Positions 16,809 to 26,468 are shown, counted from the first letter of the stretch. The stretch: DNA of 64,000 nucleotides from an uncultured Muribaculaceae bacterium (GCA_947625935.1 CANQQE010000008.1:49922-113921); one strand, 5' to 3'. The notes: generated by a model not told the origin, from the sequence alone. Program-made: numbers and translations.

Positions 16809-18106
16809 TCATTGCCCTGTTGCATGATAAGATAATATGTGATTAGCTATTTTGTCAATTAGCAATGGTGGAACGCTTTCGCCTATGGAATCTCTTATGA
16901 GACTGTCGCTGACATATTTTCCATCGATTTCGAATGAATAATTGTAGGGTAATATAGTCTGAATGATTAATCCTTCATAAAGAGACAATACTCTGTTCTG
17001 AGTCGGATGCAACTTGTTGTCGGAGCAGGCGTATTGAAAATTTTGTGTCAGTGTGCTTGACGGTTCATTCCATGACATTCTCTTGTATGCGCTGGTAAAT
17101 GCCTTCATAAATCTGCGTTCTCCTGTTTTTTTATCCTCGGTATAGGGCCTTGGTAGTATCTTTCCGCAACGTTCGCAATATAAAGGAGTGTCAGTATTGG
17201 ACTGATTTATTCCTTCGGCATTATGTTTCGCCCCGTGAATTCTGTTCCCTTGATACATACAATCGGGGTTGATGCATTGGTTGTTAAGTGCTGTCTGACC
17301 TTCAGGTGTATTTGAAATCCAAAATAATTTTTTGTCATCCAATAGAGGAACACGATGGAGTGGTATATGGCCGTCTATGTTTTTCCCTTTCTCTGATGAT
17401 AGTGGGGGTAGATCAGATATCACGTCTCTCAGTGTTATCCAAGGTTTAACAAAAAATGACGCTTCTTTTCCATGTGTAGGTTCAGGCATGAAGCATATTC
17501 CTTTATTAGGTCTGCTTGACTATTAGGTCTGCTTGACCTGTGTAAGATGGTAATCAGCCTTTTTCTGTGTTGTGGTACGCCATAATCAGCAACATCTATG
17601 GCAATCGGTTTCCCTTCATAGCATTCGCCTAACTCTCTATTGATATATTCGATAATGCTTATAAGGCCATCGCCATCCTTTATAAGTGTGTTAATCATAT
17701 TAGGTACATTTTCAAAAATTACCCAGTATGGCTTTAGCTCTTTGATTATATCTATGGCAGGGATGATAAGTCTGTTCCTATCATCAAATTTAGGGCGTAT
17801 ACCCTCACGGAAATTCTTCAACATTGTCCCCATGCCGTTAGACGACATTCCTTGGCATGGAGGAGTTGCCATAATTACGAACGGTGGTTCCGTAAACGAG
17901 GTTTTATAGAATTCGATTATTTTGCTCTTCAGATTCCAAATATCTCCACAGAAACAAGTAGCTTCAGGATAATTATGATGGAACAAATCCATTCTTTCAG
18001 GCAATAGCTCACAGCCAATAACGGTTGAAATATTGTTGGCCTTTAATCCTAAATCTCCTATTCCAGATGATGAAAATAAACTTATCGCATTTAGTGGCAT
18101 AGACAC
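16809..18106 (-). pseudogene. C5-cytosine DNA methyltransferase gene of the R-M island, frameshifted by a 17-bp duplication
   Basis: The N-terminal frame (from ATG 18106) has motif I LFSSSGIGDLGL, the catalytic PCQ motif ATPPCQGMSSNG, ENV (VIFENVPNM) and motif VIII YGVPQHRKRLI. It then shifts and stops at 17435. The C-terminal frame (to 16809) has the target-recognition region with two Cys pairs (CINPDC and CERC, a possible zinc knuckle) and motif X GESVPPLLIDKIA. The break coincides with a perfect 17-bp tandem duplication at 17504-17537. Removing one copy gives HRSSRPNKGICFMPEPTHGK in frame and a protein of about 426 residues. It is convergent with the C-R genes. With the duplication the enzyme lacks its recognition domain and is presumably dead. 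Confidence 0.87.
17504..17537. repeat. 17-bp perfect tandem duplication inside the methyltransferase gene
   Basis: TATTAGGTCTGCTTGAC occurs at 17504-17520 and again, immediately adjacent, at 17521-17537. Because 17 is not a multiple of three, the second copy shifts the frame. Loss of one copy by slippage or recombination would restore the gene. Confidence 0.95.
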
Positions 18107-18394
18107 TTAATGTTTAGAATAAACGTTTTTTTTGAAATACATATTATTTTATAAAGAACATTTTTTTAACTATCAAAATCAAGTTCATAATGCATGATTA
18201 ACAGAGATACCTAATGTAAATGAAAAACAAAATCTTCGTCTGAGGGATTGTCCATAACGCAAATGTAGCAATTTTATCCTACTCATAAGATATGTTTATT
18301 TAATTTTAAGTCTATTTTGATGTGGTTGCATGGGTTAAAATCCCCAAAATACGGGTTGTGTGACTGGGTGGATGAGCGGCGGTCGGATGCGGTA
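18107..18394. other. AT-rich intergenic region upstream of the methyltransferase gene
   Basis: There is no coding frame here. On the minus strand TACATTTG (18267 down to 18260) could be a -7 box for the methyltransferase, about 150 nt upstream of its ATG, but no -33 partner is clear. The AT-rich composition ends near 18350, which I take as the right edge of the acquired island. I see no direct repeats or integration sites. Confidence 0.4.
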
Positions 18395-18425
18395 TTGGGG
18401 ATTGTCAAAAAAAGTTGTAAATTTG
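18395..18425 (+). promoter_or_regulatory. Promoter of the SGNH hydrolase gene
   Basis: TTG at 18395-18397 and TAAATTTG at 18418-18425 are 20 bp apart. The predicted start near 18432 lies downstream of an earlier in-frame ATG (18360), which supports translation from 18459. Confidence 0.7.
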
Positions 18426-18458
18426 TGGACATTCATTACTCAATTACCTTTTATTAAT

Positions 18459-19154
18459 ATGATTGTCAGGATATTTATCGCTCTTTTGGTTATGACTGTT
18501 TTTGTCGCCAAGGGCTATTGTGAGGATTGGGCAAAAATAGGACGGTATGCCGATGAAAATAAGGTCGTCGCGTCGCGTGTGGCGGTCGATGACCATCTCG
18601 TGGTCTTTATGGGGAATTCCATTACCGATCGGTGGCCGGCGTCGAACGAAGCATTTTTCGAGGATAATAACTTTTTGGGCCGCGGCATTTCAGGGCAGAC
18701 TACATACCAGTTTCTCGTGAGATTTAACGATGATGTCGTCAATCTGCGACCTGAGGCGGTGGTGATAAACGGGGGAATCAACGATATCGCAGAAAATAAC
18801 TACGCTTATGACGAAATGCGCACATTTGGCAACATCAGAGCTATGTCTGAAATAGCTGAGGCCAACGGGATAAAGGTTATATTGACGAGCGTTTTGCCCG
18901 CTGACCGATTCGGTTGGCGCCCCGAGGCGGTTGACATCCAGAGGAAGGTGGCATCGCTCAATCGGCTCATAAAAGCGTTGGCCGATAAGAAAGGTTATCG
19001 CTATGTAGATTATTATTCAGGCTTGGTAGACCCGGCGACCGGTGGTATGAAGGCCGTTTACAGTGACGACGGGGTGCATCCGACTGATTCAGGATATCGA
19101 ATGATGGAGTCGATTGTGCTACCAGTGGTCAGAAGGGTGGTGGCAAAACCGTAA
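18459..19154 (+). CDS. Secreted SGNH/GDSL hydrolase
   Basis: A 231-residue protein with an N-terminal signal peptide (IVRIFIALLVMTVFVAKGYC, cleaved before EDW). The SGNH blocks are all visible: catalytic Ser in VVFMGNSITDRW, Gly in GRGISGQTT, Asn in VINGGINDIAE, and the Asp/His pair in DDGVHPTDSGY. It is a periplasmic or exported esterase, typically a carbohydrate or platelet-activating-factor-type acetyl esterase. The frame is open from 18360, but the promoter position and the signal peptide place the start at 18459. It stands alone between the R-M island and DUF3467, so the substrate cannot be inferred from neighbours. Confidence 0.9.
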   Translation: MIVRIFIALLVMTVFVAKGYCEDWAKIGRYADENKVVASRVAVDDHLVVFMGNSITDRWPASNEAFFEDNNFLGRGISGQTTYQFLVRFNDDVVNLRPEAVVINGGINDIAENNYAYDEMRTFGNIRAMSEIAEANGIKVILTSVLPADRFGWRPEAVDIQRKVASLNRLIKALADKKGYRYVDYYSGLVDPATGGMKAVYSDDGVHPTDSGYRMMESIVLPVVRRVVAKP

Positions 19155-19209
19155 ACAATTATTATAAGCTCTAAATTTGATTAACGCGTCGGTGGTTTTT
19201 GGCATGGAA

Positions 19210-19241
19210 TTTGCGGGAATGAGGGGAAATGACTACTTTTG
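19210..19241 (+). promoter_or_regulatory. Promoter of the DUF3467/cysS region
   Basis: TTTG at 19210-19213 and TACTTTTG at 19234-19241 with a 20-bp spacer match the Bacteroidota consensus. The transcript would have a leader of about 85 nt before the ATG at 19334. Confidence 0.75.
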
Positions 19242-19333
19242 ATTTTCAATTAACCTATAAATATTAACCACATGGACGTGACAAGGCGTCAGAAAACGAC
19301 GCGAATGTCAGTCTGCGAAAACCCAATAAGACA

Positions 19334-19654
19334 ATGGACGCAAACAACGAAAAAAAGAATGAACTGAAAATCGAGCTTACCCCCGAAGTGGCCAACGGCC
19401 ATTATTCAAACCTCGCTGTCATCTCTCACAGCTCAAACGAGGTGTTTATCGATTTCATCACCGTCGCCCCCAATATGCCCCAGGCCAAGGTGCAGAGCCG
19501 CATCATAATGACCCCGGAGAATGCCAAGAACCTTCTGTTCGCCCTCCGCGACAATGTGCAGAAGTATGAAAAGACTTTCGGCGAAATCGAGCGTAAGACT
19601 CCCGTCAACAACGGTGGCAAAGATGGCAACATCCCCAACCCGTTCATGGCCTGA
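19334..19654 (+). CDS. DUF3467 family protein
   Basis: A 106-residue soluble protein with the features of the DUF3467 family: an early beta-rich segment (ANGHYSNLAVISHSSNEVF), then FIDFITVAPNMPQAKVQSRI and the helix MTPENAKNLLFALRDNVQKYE. The tail is Gly/Asn-rich and probably disordered. The function of this family is not established; it is widespread and short. It precedes cysS by 73 bp on the same strand and may share its transcript. Confidence 0.85.
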   Translation: MDANNEKKNELKIELTPEVANGHYSNLAVISHSSNEVFIDFITVAPNMPQAKVQSRIIMTPENAKNLLFALRDNVQKYEKTFGEIERKTPVNNGGKDGNIPNPFMA

Positions 19655-19727
19655 GCCCCGTGTCGCTCTCTGACCGAGAGCCGAAGCGAGAGATATCTGA
19701 TTAAGAAACCCCAATATCCACAGCGCG

Positions 19728-21221
19728 ATGAAAGAAAACAATTTCGCGATCTACAACACACTGACGCGCCGCAAACAACTGTTTGTCCCCATCCACGAAG
19801 GCCGAGTGGGGATGTATGTCTGCGGCCCCACGGTCTATGGCGACGGCCATCTCGGCCATGCCCGCCCGGCCATCACGTTCGACGTTCTGTTCCGTTACCT
19901 GACCCATCTCGGCTATAAGGTGCGCTATGTGCGCAACATCACCGATGTGGGGCATCTTGAGCATGACGCCGACGACGGTGAGGATAAAATCGCGAAGAAA
20001 GCCCGTCTGGAGCAGCTTGAGCCGATGGAGGTGGTGCAACATTATCTAAACCGCTACCACCATGCGATGGAACGTCTCAACGTGCTGCCGCCGTCAATCG
20101 AGCCTCACGCGTCGGGTCACATAATCGAGCAGATCGAGTATGTCAAGAAGATTCTCGACAGCGGTTATGCCTATGTCAGCAACGGGTCGGTCTACTTCGA
20201 CGTTCCGCGCTATAACAAGGATTACCCTTACGGGAAACTGTCGGGCCGCAATGTCGATGAGCTTCTGTCGACCACACGCACTCTCGACGGTCAGGAGGAG
20301 AAGCGTAACCCCGCCGATTTCGCATTGTGGAAGAAGGCTGCTCCCGAGCATATCATGCGCTGGCCCTCGCCATGGAGCGACGGTTTCCCCGGCTGGCATC
20401 TGGAGTGCTCTACCATGGGGCAGAAATATCTCGGCGAGGAGTTTGACATCCACGGTGGAGGCATGGATCTGATGTTCCCGCACCACGAATGTGAGATAGC
20501 CCAGTCCGTAGCCCACAACGGTCACGACACCGTGCGCTACTGGATGCACAACAACATGATTACCATCAACGGTCAGAAGATGGGCAAATCGCTCGGAAAC
20601 TTCATCACGCTCGATGAGTTTTTCACCGGCAGTCATAAGTTGTTGACGCAGCCCTATTCGCCAATGACAATCAGGTTTTTCATCCTTCAGGCGCAATATC
20701 GCAGCACGCTCGATTTCAGCAATGAGGCGTTGCAAGGCTCCGAAAGGGCATTGCAGCGTATGCTCGACGGGGTCAGACGTCTCGGAGAGCTGAAACCGTC
20801 CGAGACATCGACCATTGATGTCAAAGGCTTGGAGGCCAAGTGCTACGAGGCTCTCGACGATGACCTTAACACTCCCATCGTAATCGCCCACCTGTTTGAG
20901 GCGTGCCGTCTGATCAATCAGGTCAACGACGGTAACGCTACGGCCACCCAAGAGGATATTGACACGCTTAAAAAGCTGTTTGACACCTTCTTGGTGGAGA
21001 TATTGGGCATTCGCACCGATTCTGTGGGTGCGGCCGACGGTGAGGCGACTGCCGCCATGGAGCCGTTTGAAAAAGCTGTCGACCTGCTGCTTGAGCTTCG
21101 CGGTGAAGCTAAATCGCGTAAAGACTGGGCCACGAGCGATCTTATTCGTGACCGTCTGGCGGCAATCGGTTTCGATGTCAAGGACACGAAAAACGGTTTT
21201 GAGTGGTCGGTCAGGAAATAG
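19728..21221 (+). CDS. cysS: Cysteinyl-tRNA synthetase
   Basis: A 497-residue class I aminoacyl-tRNA synthetase that charges tRNA-Cys. The N-terminal zinc Cys is in [18 protein letters not shown], which also contains the HIGH-type motif (HLGH). Zinc-site residues follow in WHLECSTMG and HHECEIAQS. The KMSKS loop reads KMGKSLGN. The C-terminal helical anticodon-binding domain (DALE-type) starts near residue 350. Length is standard. It is followed by the helicase gene after 18 bp. Confidence 0.96.
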   Translation: MKENNFAIYNTLTRRKQLFVPIHEGRVGMYVCGPTVYGDGHLGHARPAITFDVLFRYLTHLGYKVRYVRNITDVGHLEHDADDGEDKIAKKARLEQLEPMEVVQHYLNRYHHAMERLNVLPPSIEPHASGHIIEQIEYVKKILDSGYAYVSNGSVYFDVPRYNKDYPYGKLSGRNVDELLSTTRTLDGQEEKRNPADFALWKKAAPEHIMRWPSPWSDGFPGWHLECSTMGQKYLGEEFDIHGGGMDLMFPHHECEIAQSVAHNGHDTVRYWMHNNMITINGQKMGKSLGNFITLDEFFTGSHKLLTQPYSPMTIRFFILQAQYRSTLDFSNEALQGSERALQRMLDGVRRLGELKPSETSTIDVKGLEAKCYEALDDDLNTPIVIAHLFEACRLINQVNDGNATATQEDIDTLKKLFDTFLVEILGIRTDSVGAADGEATAAMEPFEKAVDLLLELRGEAKSRKDWATSDLIRDRLAAIGFDVKDTKNGFEWSVRK

Positions 21222-21239
21222 TCGTCACCGTGCGATCCG

Positions 21240-22634
21240 ATGGAACCGCTTGAGTTAGCTGAACTCATATTAAAACAGCTCCCCTACGAGCCAAACTCGC
21301 AACAGATACAATTGATTGCGGCTTTGGCTCGTTTCTGCCTGTCAGACAGTAGTCTTGACCCGGTGTTTCTGATAAACGGATATGCCGGCACGGGAAAAAC
21401 GTCGCTGACGGGCGCGTTGGTGAGGGCGGTCGAGAGCACCGGGCGCAAAGCGGTGTTGCTTGCTCCCACCGGTCGTGCCGCGAAGGTGTTTGCCGCCTAC
21501 GCCCGTCACCCGGCCTACACCATACACCGGCAGATTTACCGCATGAATGTGGCCGGGATGAGCCATGTGGCCGACAACCCCTTCCGCGACGCCATCTTCA
21601 TAGTCGATGAGGCTTCAATGATAGGGGCGGGAAACGACGGCGGCGAGAATCTGCTGCAAGACCTCGTCCATTACGTCTATACCGGAGTGGGCTGCCGTCT
21701 GTTGCTGCTTGGCGACACGGCCCAGCTTCCGCCGGTGGGGTGTGCCGAAAGTCCGGCTATGGATGTCGATGTGCTGAAAAGTTACGGGCTAAGAGTGAGT
21801 CGCGCCGTGCTGACCGACACCGTGCGTCAGGCTTCATCGTCGGGAATACTATACAACGCCACATGGATCCGGCGGGCTATGCGAGCCAATCCTCTGCCCA
21901 TGCCGCGTTTGTCGGTGTCGGCCTTTGATGATGTGGAAGTCATCGATGGCGAGGAACTTGAAGACGAAATGGGCCGGTGCTACTCTGACGACGGGATAAG
22001 GGAGACCGTGTTGATCACACGCTCCAACAAGCGTGCGACGGCTTTCAACCAGGCCATAAGGTCGTCCATTCTCGGCAGAGAGGGCATGATTGGCCGCGAC
22101 GAGCTGTTGATGGTGGCGAAAAACAACTATCATTGGAGTGCGAAAGTGTCCGGTCTCGACTTTATAGCCAACGGCGATGTGGCCACCGTCACAAAAGTCT
22201 ATGGCACGGAGCGGCGGTATGGATTCGAATTTGCCGACGTGTCGCTTCATTTCCCGTATCGCGACATCGAGATTGATGCGAAGGTTATCCTCGACACTAT
22301 GTGGAGCGACTCCGCATCTCTCGGGCAAGCTGAGCTTGCCCAACTTGCTCAGGCGTGTCTGGCCGATCCTGAGTTTGCGCCTGCCGGTGAATCGCCGACG
22401 GCTCTGAGGGCTGCGTTGAAATCTTGTCCTTACTACAATGCCCTGCAGGTTAAATATGCTTACGCCGTTACCTGCCATAAGGCGCAGGGTGGCCAGTGGG
22501 CCAACGTGTTTGTCGACATGGGCTATATCCCACCCGAGGCGCAGGGTATGGAATTTTACAGGTGGCTATATACCGCTACTACCCGTGCCACTGCCTCGCT
22601 CTACTATGTCAATCCGACTGTCGAAGTCAGATGA
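21240..22634 (+). CDS. RecD-like ATP-dependent DNA helicase/exonuclease (AAA, UvrD-like C-terminal domain)
   Basis: A 464-residue SF1B-type helicase. Walker A is NGYAGTGKTSLTGAL, Walker B FIVDEASMIG, motif III LLLGDTAQLPPVG, and the C-terminal UvrD_C_2 motif is YAVTCHKAQGGQWANVFVD with the terminal Arg finger segment YTATTRATASLYYV. It lacks the N-terminal domains of RecD2, so it is a short stand-alone family common in Bacteroidetes, probably moving 5'-3' on single-stranded DNA in repair. It is co-directional with cysS (18-bp gap). Confidence 0.88.
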   Translation: MEPLELAELILKQLPYEPNSQQIQLIAALARFCLSDSSLDPVFLINGYAGTGKTSLTGALVRAVESTGRKAVLLAPTGRAAKVFAAYARHPAYTIHRQIYRMNVAGMSHVADNPFRDAIFIVDEASMIGAGNDGGENLLQDLVHYVYTGVGCRLLLLGDTAQLPPVGCAESPAMDVDVLKSYGLRVSRAVLTDTVRQASSSGILYNATWIRRAMRANPLPMPRLSVSAFDDVEVIDGEELEDEMGRCYSDDGIRETVLITRSNKRATAFNQAIRSSILGREGMIGRDELLMVAKNNYHWSAKVSGLDFIANGDVATVTKVYGTERRYGFEFADVSLHFPYRDIEIDAKVILDTMWSDSASLGQAELAQLAQACLADPEFAPAGESPTALRAALKSCPYYNALQVKYAYAVTCHKAQGGQWANVFVDMGYIPPEAQGMEFYRWLYTATTRATASLYYVNPTVEVR

Positions 22635-22954
22635 ACCTATCTTAGTCACGGATGTTACAGTTGTTACAGGCTTTGTAATAGCATAAAATATTAGGAATCG
22701 GATGTGTGTCATAATATAGTGTATGATTTGTAACAAATGTGTCACTTTTTGTATTTAAATCTATTGCGCTGATTAATAATATTTTAGTCAGAGTATGTAA
22801 ATTATTTTCCATGCTTTAACATATTTTAATGTCATAAATTATTGTGTATTCAGAATATTGTATTACGTTTGCATTGTCATCAATTTGTAACAACATCGTT
22901 TCAACCTTGTGACAACAAAAACGAGCATCGCATAACAACTAAAAACTACGCTAT
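22635..22954 (+). promoter_or_regulatory. 320-bp AT-rich gap holding the sigma-factor promoter
   Basis: The gap has no coding frame. TTG at 22842-22844 and TACGTTTG at 22864-22871 (19-bp spacing) form a good promoter, predicting a start near 22878 and a leader of about 77 nt. Repeated GTTACA words occur near 22653-22668 (GATGTTACAGTTGTTACAGG), of unknown meaning. Nothing else is evident. Confidence 0.65.
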
Positions 22955-23458
22955 ATGGAATCTAACAACTTTCAAGCCAATCTGATGAAGCTACAGGGCA
23001 ACCTGCTCAACTTCGCGTACATGCTCACCTCAAACCGCGACGACGCCTACGACCTTCTCCAGGACACCACCCTCAAGGCCCTCGACAACAAGGAGAAGTA
23101 CGTCGACAACACCAACTTCAAGGGGTGGGTGTTCACCATCATGCGCAACATCTTCATCAACAACTACCGCCGCGTGGCCCGCGCCGCCACCGTGGTCGAC
23201 ACCACCGAGAACCTCTACCACCTGAACCTGTCGCAGGACTCCGGGCTGGAGACCCCCGAGGGGTCGTTCGGGGCCAAGGAGATAACGGCCTACATCAACG
23301 AGTTCCCCGACGAGTACCGCGTGCCGTTCTCGATGCACGTCGCCGGCTACAAGTACAACGAGATCGCCGAGAAGATGGAGCTGCCGCTGGGGACGGTCAA
23401 GAGCCGCATATTCTTCGCCCGCCAGAAGCTCCAGAAACGGTTCGCCGACTACCGCTAA
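22955..23458 (+). CDS. ECF-family RNA polymerase sigma factor
   Basis: A 167-residue extracytoplasmic-function sigma factor. Region 2 is around FAYMLTSNRDDAYDLLQDTT and FKGWVFTIMRNIFINNYRR, and region 4 is DEYRVPFSMHVAGYKYNEIA with the helix-turn-helix PLGTVKSRIFFARQKL. No anti-sigma gene is next to it. Codon choice is exceptional: after the first dozen codons almost every third base is G or C (TAC for every Tyr, TTC for Phe after the start, GAC for every Asp, nearly only AAG for Lys), far beyond the neighbouring genes. In this phylum that pattern suggests very high expression or strong selection on translation. Confidence 0.93.
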   Translation: MESNNFQANLMKLQGNLLNFAYMLTSNRDDAYDLLQDTTLKALDNKEKYVDNTNFKGWVFTIMRNIFINNYRRVARAATVVDTTENLYHLNLSQDSGLETPEGSFGAKEITAYINEFPDEYRVPFSMHVAGYKYNEIAEKMELPLGTVKSRIFFARQKLQKRFADYR

Positions 23459-23552
23459 AAACGAAACCCCAGGGCTTGACCGCGGCGGGACTGCAAGACC
23501 CGCCACCCCCTCATAACCAAAAGATTTTATTTTTAGATTCCAACCCAAACCG

Positions 23553-23580
23553 GCCCGGCCGCCTATTTGGCGAGCCGGGC
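23553..23580 (+). terminator. Probable terminator after the sigma-factor gene
   Basis: GCCCGGCCGCC at 23553-23563 pairs with GGCGAGCCGGGC at 23569-23580 (one bulged A, TATTT loop). The tail TCATTTATTC is only modestly T-rich, so the call is moderate. Confidence 0.55.
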
Positions 23581-23668
23581 TCATTTATTCAGATCTTTAA
23601 GTAGCTTTTTGCCGCACCTTTATTCATGAAAAATCGCTACTTTTGCAAAATATATCCGTAAATCACCG

Positions 23669-25030
23669 ATGACAAAAAAGAAAACAGGCAAAACTGAGAA
23701 TGTGGCAGAGTTGCCGCCAGAAATAGTCGTGAGCGATTTGGTAACCCCGGCGATGCTTGCCGAGATGGCCGCTGCTCCTGGTCCCGGAGATAATCCTCTG
23801 AGGGTGTTGTCGCTGTTTTCTGGCTGCGGTGGCATGGACGCCGGTTTTGAGGGATGGTTTATTGCCCCGCGCAGGTCGTTTCCTGTCGGTAGCCCGCTGG
23901 TGGTGAGAAACATCGGCGACGATTGGGCCCTTGTCAGAAAGACGCGTTTCACCACTGTTTTCGCCAACGACATTCTGCCCGAAGCGCGTGCCGGATGGCT
24001 CGGTTACATGAGCCGGTTCGGCCATGGTGAGGATATATTCAGCAACGTGAGCGTAGTGGATCTCGTCAAAGCGCATAACGAAGGGAATGAGGTGTTTCCC
24101 CGCGACATAGATGTGGTGACGGGCGGATTCCCCTGTCAGGATTTCAGTGTCGCAGGCAAGCGTCTCGGTTTCGAGTCCCACAAAAATCATCTTGGGAAAA
24201 AACGTGACGGTGACGACATCGGCCAGCCGTCGGAGGAAAGCCGCGGCAAGCTCTATTTCTGGATGAAGCAGGTCATTGACGCGACCCGTCCCAAGGTTTT
24301 CATCGCTGAAAATGTGAAAGGGCTTGTCAATCTTAAAGATGTCAAGGAGATAATACAGCGCGACTTCTCCAACGCGAGCAACGGTTACATCGTGCTTGAC
24401 CCGCAGGTGCTGCACGCCGCCGACTATGGGGTTCCCGAGTCGCGGGAGCGTGTCATATTCATCGGGTTGCGCCGGGACGCGCTGCGGCCCGACGCTCTCG
24501 CTGCGTTAGAGGCCGACGAGATACCGCCTATGTATAACCCCTACCCGCGTCCCACCCATAGCAGGGACGGAAACCCGGCGTTTTGTCCGGCGGTCACCAC
24601 GGCCGAGGTGCTTGCGTCGCTCCCGGAGCCTGACGAGTCGGCCGACCGTTCGCAACAGACCTATTCCAAGGCCAAATTCATGTCAAACGGATCGCAAGGG
24701 CAGGTTGAGATAAAGCTCGACCGTCCGGGGCCTACGATACGTTCTGAGCACCATGGTAACATAGAATTCCGGCGTCTGTCGGCCGAGCATGGAGGCCGGC
24801 ACAGTGAGGAGCTTGCGGCGGGCAGACGCGAACGACGGCTGACACCGCGCGAGTGCGCCCTCATACAGACGTTTCCTCCCGATTTCCCCTTTGTCAGGAC
24901 GTCGCCGTTATTCCCCGGCGGAGCCATGAGCGCTTCGGGCGCGTATAAGGTGATAGGCAACGCCGTTCCCCCCGTGCTCGCCTACAACATAGCCATGAGG
25001 CTTCAGGAGCTGTGGCCAGTCTTATTTTGA
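23669..25030 (+). CDS. C5-cytosine DNA methyltransferase (solitary)
   Basis: A 453-residue m5C methyltransferase. Motif I is LSLFSGCGGMDAGF, the catalytic loop GGFPCQDFSVAG, ENV in FIAENVKGLV, motif VIII ADYGVPESRERVIFIG, motif IX around LTPRECALIQTFPPDF and motif X YKVIGNAVPPVLAYNI. All catalytic residues are intact. About 75 residues lie between motif I and the next conserved strand, with a further insertion after PCQ (KNHLGKKRDGDDIGQ). No endonuclease or Vsr gene is adjacent, so it is either regulatory or protective. A TACTTTTG box at 23638-23645 places a promoter just upstream. Base use is like the surrounding genes, unlike the R-M island at 16-18 kb. Confidence 0.92.
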   Translation: MTKKKTGKTENVAELPPEIVVSDLVTPAMLAEMAAAPGPGDNPLRVLSLFSGCGGMDAGFEGWFIAPRRSFPVGSPLVVRNIGDDWALVRKTRFTTVFANDILPEARAGWLGYMSRFGHGEDIFSNVSVVDLVKAHNEGNEVFPRDIDVVTGGFPCQDFSVAGKRLGFESHKNHLGKKRDGDDIGQPSEESRGKLYFWMKQVIDATRPKVFIAENVKGLVNLKDVKEIIQRDFSNASNGYIVLDPQVLHAADYGVPESRERVIFIGLRRDALRPDALAALEADEIPPMYNPYPRPTHSRDGNPAFCPAVTTAEVLASLPEPDESADRSQQTYSKAKFMSNGSQGQVEIKLDRPGPTIRSEHHGNIEFRRLSAEHGGRHSEELAAGRRERRLTPRECALIQTFPPDFPFVRTSPLFPGGAMSASGAYKVIGNAVPPVLAYNIAMRLQELWPVLF

Positions 25031-25062
25031 TTTGGCGGTAAGGGCAAAAAACTTTACCTTTG
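25031..25062 (+). promoter_or_regulatory. Promoter of pgi
   Basis: TTTG at 25031-25034, directly after the methyltransferase stop codon, and TACCTTTG at 25055-25062 are 20 bp apart. A leader of about 60 nt precedes the pgi ATG. Confidence 0.78.
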
Positions 25063-25130
25063 CCCCAAGTGTTGTAATTACCAATAATAGAGATTATAAA
25101 CAAAAAAATAACCATATTTATATATAAGAG

Positions 25131-26468
25131 ATGAATCTTATTCAAGTAAACATTCAGAATGCGCTCGGCACAGTCAGTGAAGCCGACGTGAAAGCTCTGC
25201 TTCCCAAGGCAGACGCGGCTCTCGAAACCCTTTATCGCGCCGACGGCGCAGGTAACGATTTCCTTGGTTGGCTCGACCTCCCGTCTCGTTCTAATGAAAT
25301 TCTTCTCGACGACATACAGGCTACCGCCGTGTCTCTGCGCGAGAAATGTGACATCGTGGTGACCATAGGCATCGGAGGCAGCTACCTTGGTGCTAAAGCG
25401 GTTATCGAGGCTCTCAGCGATTCGTTCGCTGCTTATCGACATGACGACAATAACCCCGAAATCCTTTTTGCCGGACAGAATATCGGCGAGGATTACCTGT
25501 ATGAGCTTCAGGATTATCTCAAAGGTAAAAATTTCGGTATCATTGTTATCTCAAAGTCGGGAACCACTACCGAACCCGCTATCGCTTTCCGCCTGCTCAA
25601 AGACCAGCTTGAGAAGGCAATCGGCAAAGACGAAGCGTCGAAGCGCATCGTTGCCGTTACCGACGAGCATCGCGGAGCGTTGCGTCAGCTCGCCACCGAG
25701 GAAGGCTACAAGACTTTTGTCATCGAGGACAGCGTAGGTGGACGTTTCTCGGTTCTCAGCCCTGTGGGTCTGCTCCCCATCGCAGTCGCCGGTTTTGACA
25801 TCAAAGCCCTCATGAGCGGTGCGAAATTCATGGAACTGACGCTCAAGACCCCGTCGGCCGACAATATGGCTGAAGTTTACGCAGCTACCCGCAACGCACT
25901 CTACAACGCCGGAAAGAAAATCGAGATTCTCGTTAACTATAATCCCAAACTCCATTATTTCGGTGAATGGTGGAAGCAGTTGTATGGCGAGAGCGAGGGT
26001 AAGGAAGGAAAAGGTATTTACCCCGCCGCAGTCGACAATTCGACCGATCTCCACTCCATGGGTCAATGGATTCAGGAAGGTGAGCGCATAATCTATGAGA
26101 CAGTGCTTTCTGTCGCAGAGCAGCAGCATTCTGTCGTTATCCCCAACGATGCCGCCAACCTTGACGGATTGAACTACATCTCGGGCAAACGTGTCGATGA
26201 AGTCAACAAAATGGCCGAGCTTGGCACGCGCATAGCCCACGTCGACGGCGGTGTGCCCAATATGCAGGTCATAATTCCCGCGCTCAAAGAGGAATACCTC
26301 GGCCAGCTCATCTATTTCTTTGAGCTTGCTTGCGGCATAAGCGGTTATATCCTCGGTATAAACCCGTTCAACCAGCCGGGAGTCGAAGCCTACAAGCGCA
26401 ATATGTTCGCTTTGCTCGCCAAGCCCGGTTACGAAAAAGAGACCGAAGCCATCCGCGCCCGTCTCTGA
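25131..26468 (+). CDS. pgi: Glucose-6-phosphate isomerase
   Basis: A 445-residue phosphoglucose isomerase interconverting glucose 6-phosphate and fructose 6-phosphate. Family landmarks: [20 protein letters not shown], the phosphate-binding [17 protein letters not shown], the signature [14 protein letters not shown], the catalytic Glu region and the C-terminal [20 protein letters not shown] with the active-site Lys. Length fits the bacterial short form. It is monocistronic between its own promoter and a strong terminator. Confidence 0.97.
   Translation: MNLIQVNIQNALGTVSEADVKALLPKADAALETLYRADGAGNDFLGWLDLPSRSNEILLDDIQATAVSLREKCDIVVTIGIGGSYLGAKAVIEALSDSFAAYRHDDNNPEILFAGQNIGEDYLYELQDYLKGKNFGIIVISKSGTTTEPAIAFRLLKDQLEKAIGKDEASKRIVAVTDEHRGALRQLATEEGYKTFVIEDSVGGRFSVLSPVGLLPIAVAGFDIKALMSGAKFMELTLKTPSADNMAEVYAATRNALYNAGKKIEILVNYNPKLHYFGEWWKQLYGESEGKEGKGIYPAAVDNSTDLHSMGQWIQEGERIIYETVLSVAEQQHSVVIPNDAANLDGLNYISGKRVDEVNKMAELGTRIAHVDGGVPNMQVIIPALKEEYLGQLIYFFELACGISGYILGINPFNQPGVEAYKRNMFALLAKPGYEKETEAIRARL

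Noticed and set aside
15660-18350. The R-M island as an integrated element with attachment sites
   Set aside because: Base composition is foreign, but I found no flanking direct repeats, integrase or tRNA end, so I call it an acquired region without claiming a mobile element.
20578-20601. KMGKS instead of KMSKS in cysteinyl-tRNA synthetase
   Set aside because: This form is, as far as I recall, common in Bacteroidetes CysS, and the rest of the enzyme is normal, so it does not suggest loss of function.
23030-23604. Long open frames on both strands overlapping and running past the sigma-factor gene
   Set aside because: They arise because GC-ending codons remove stop codons in other frames. The Val/Gly/Leu-rich and Arg/Pro/His-rich products resemble no family, while the sigma factor is unmistakable.
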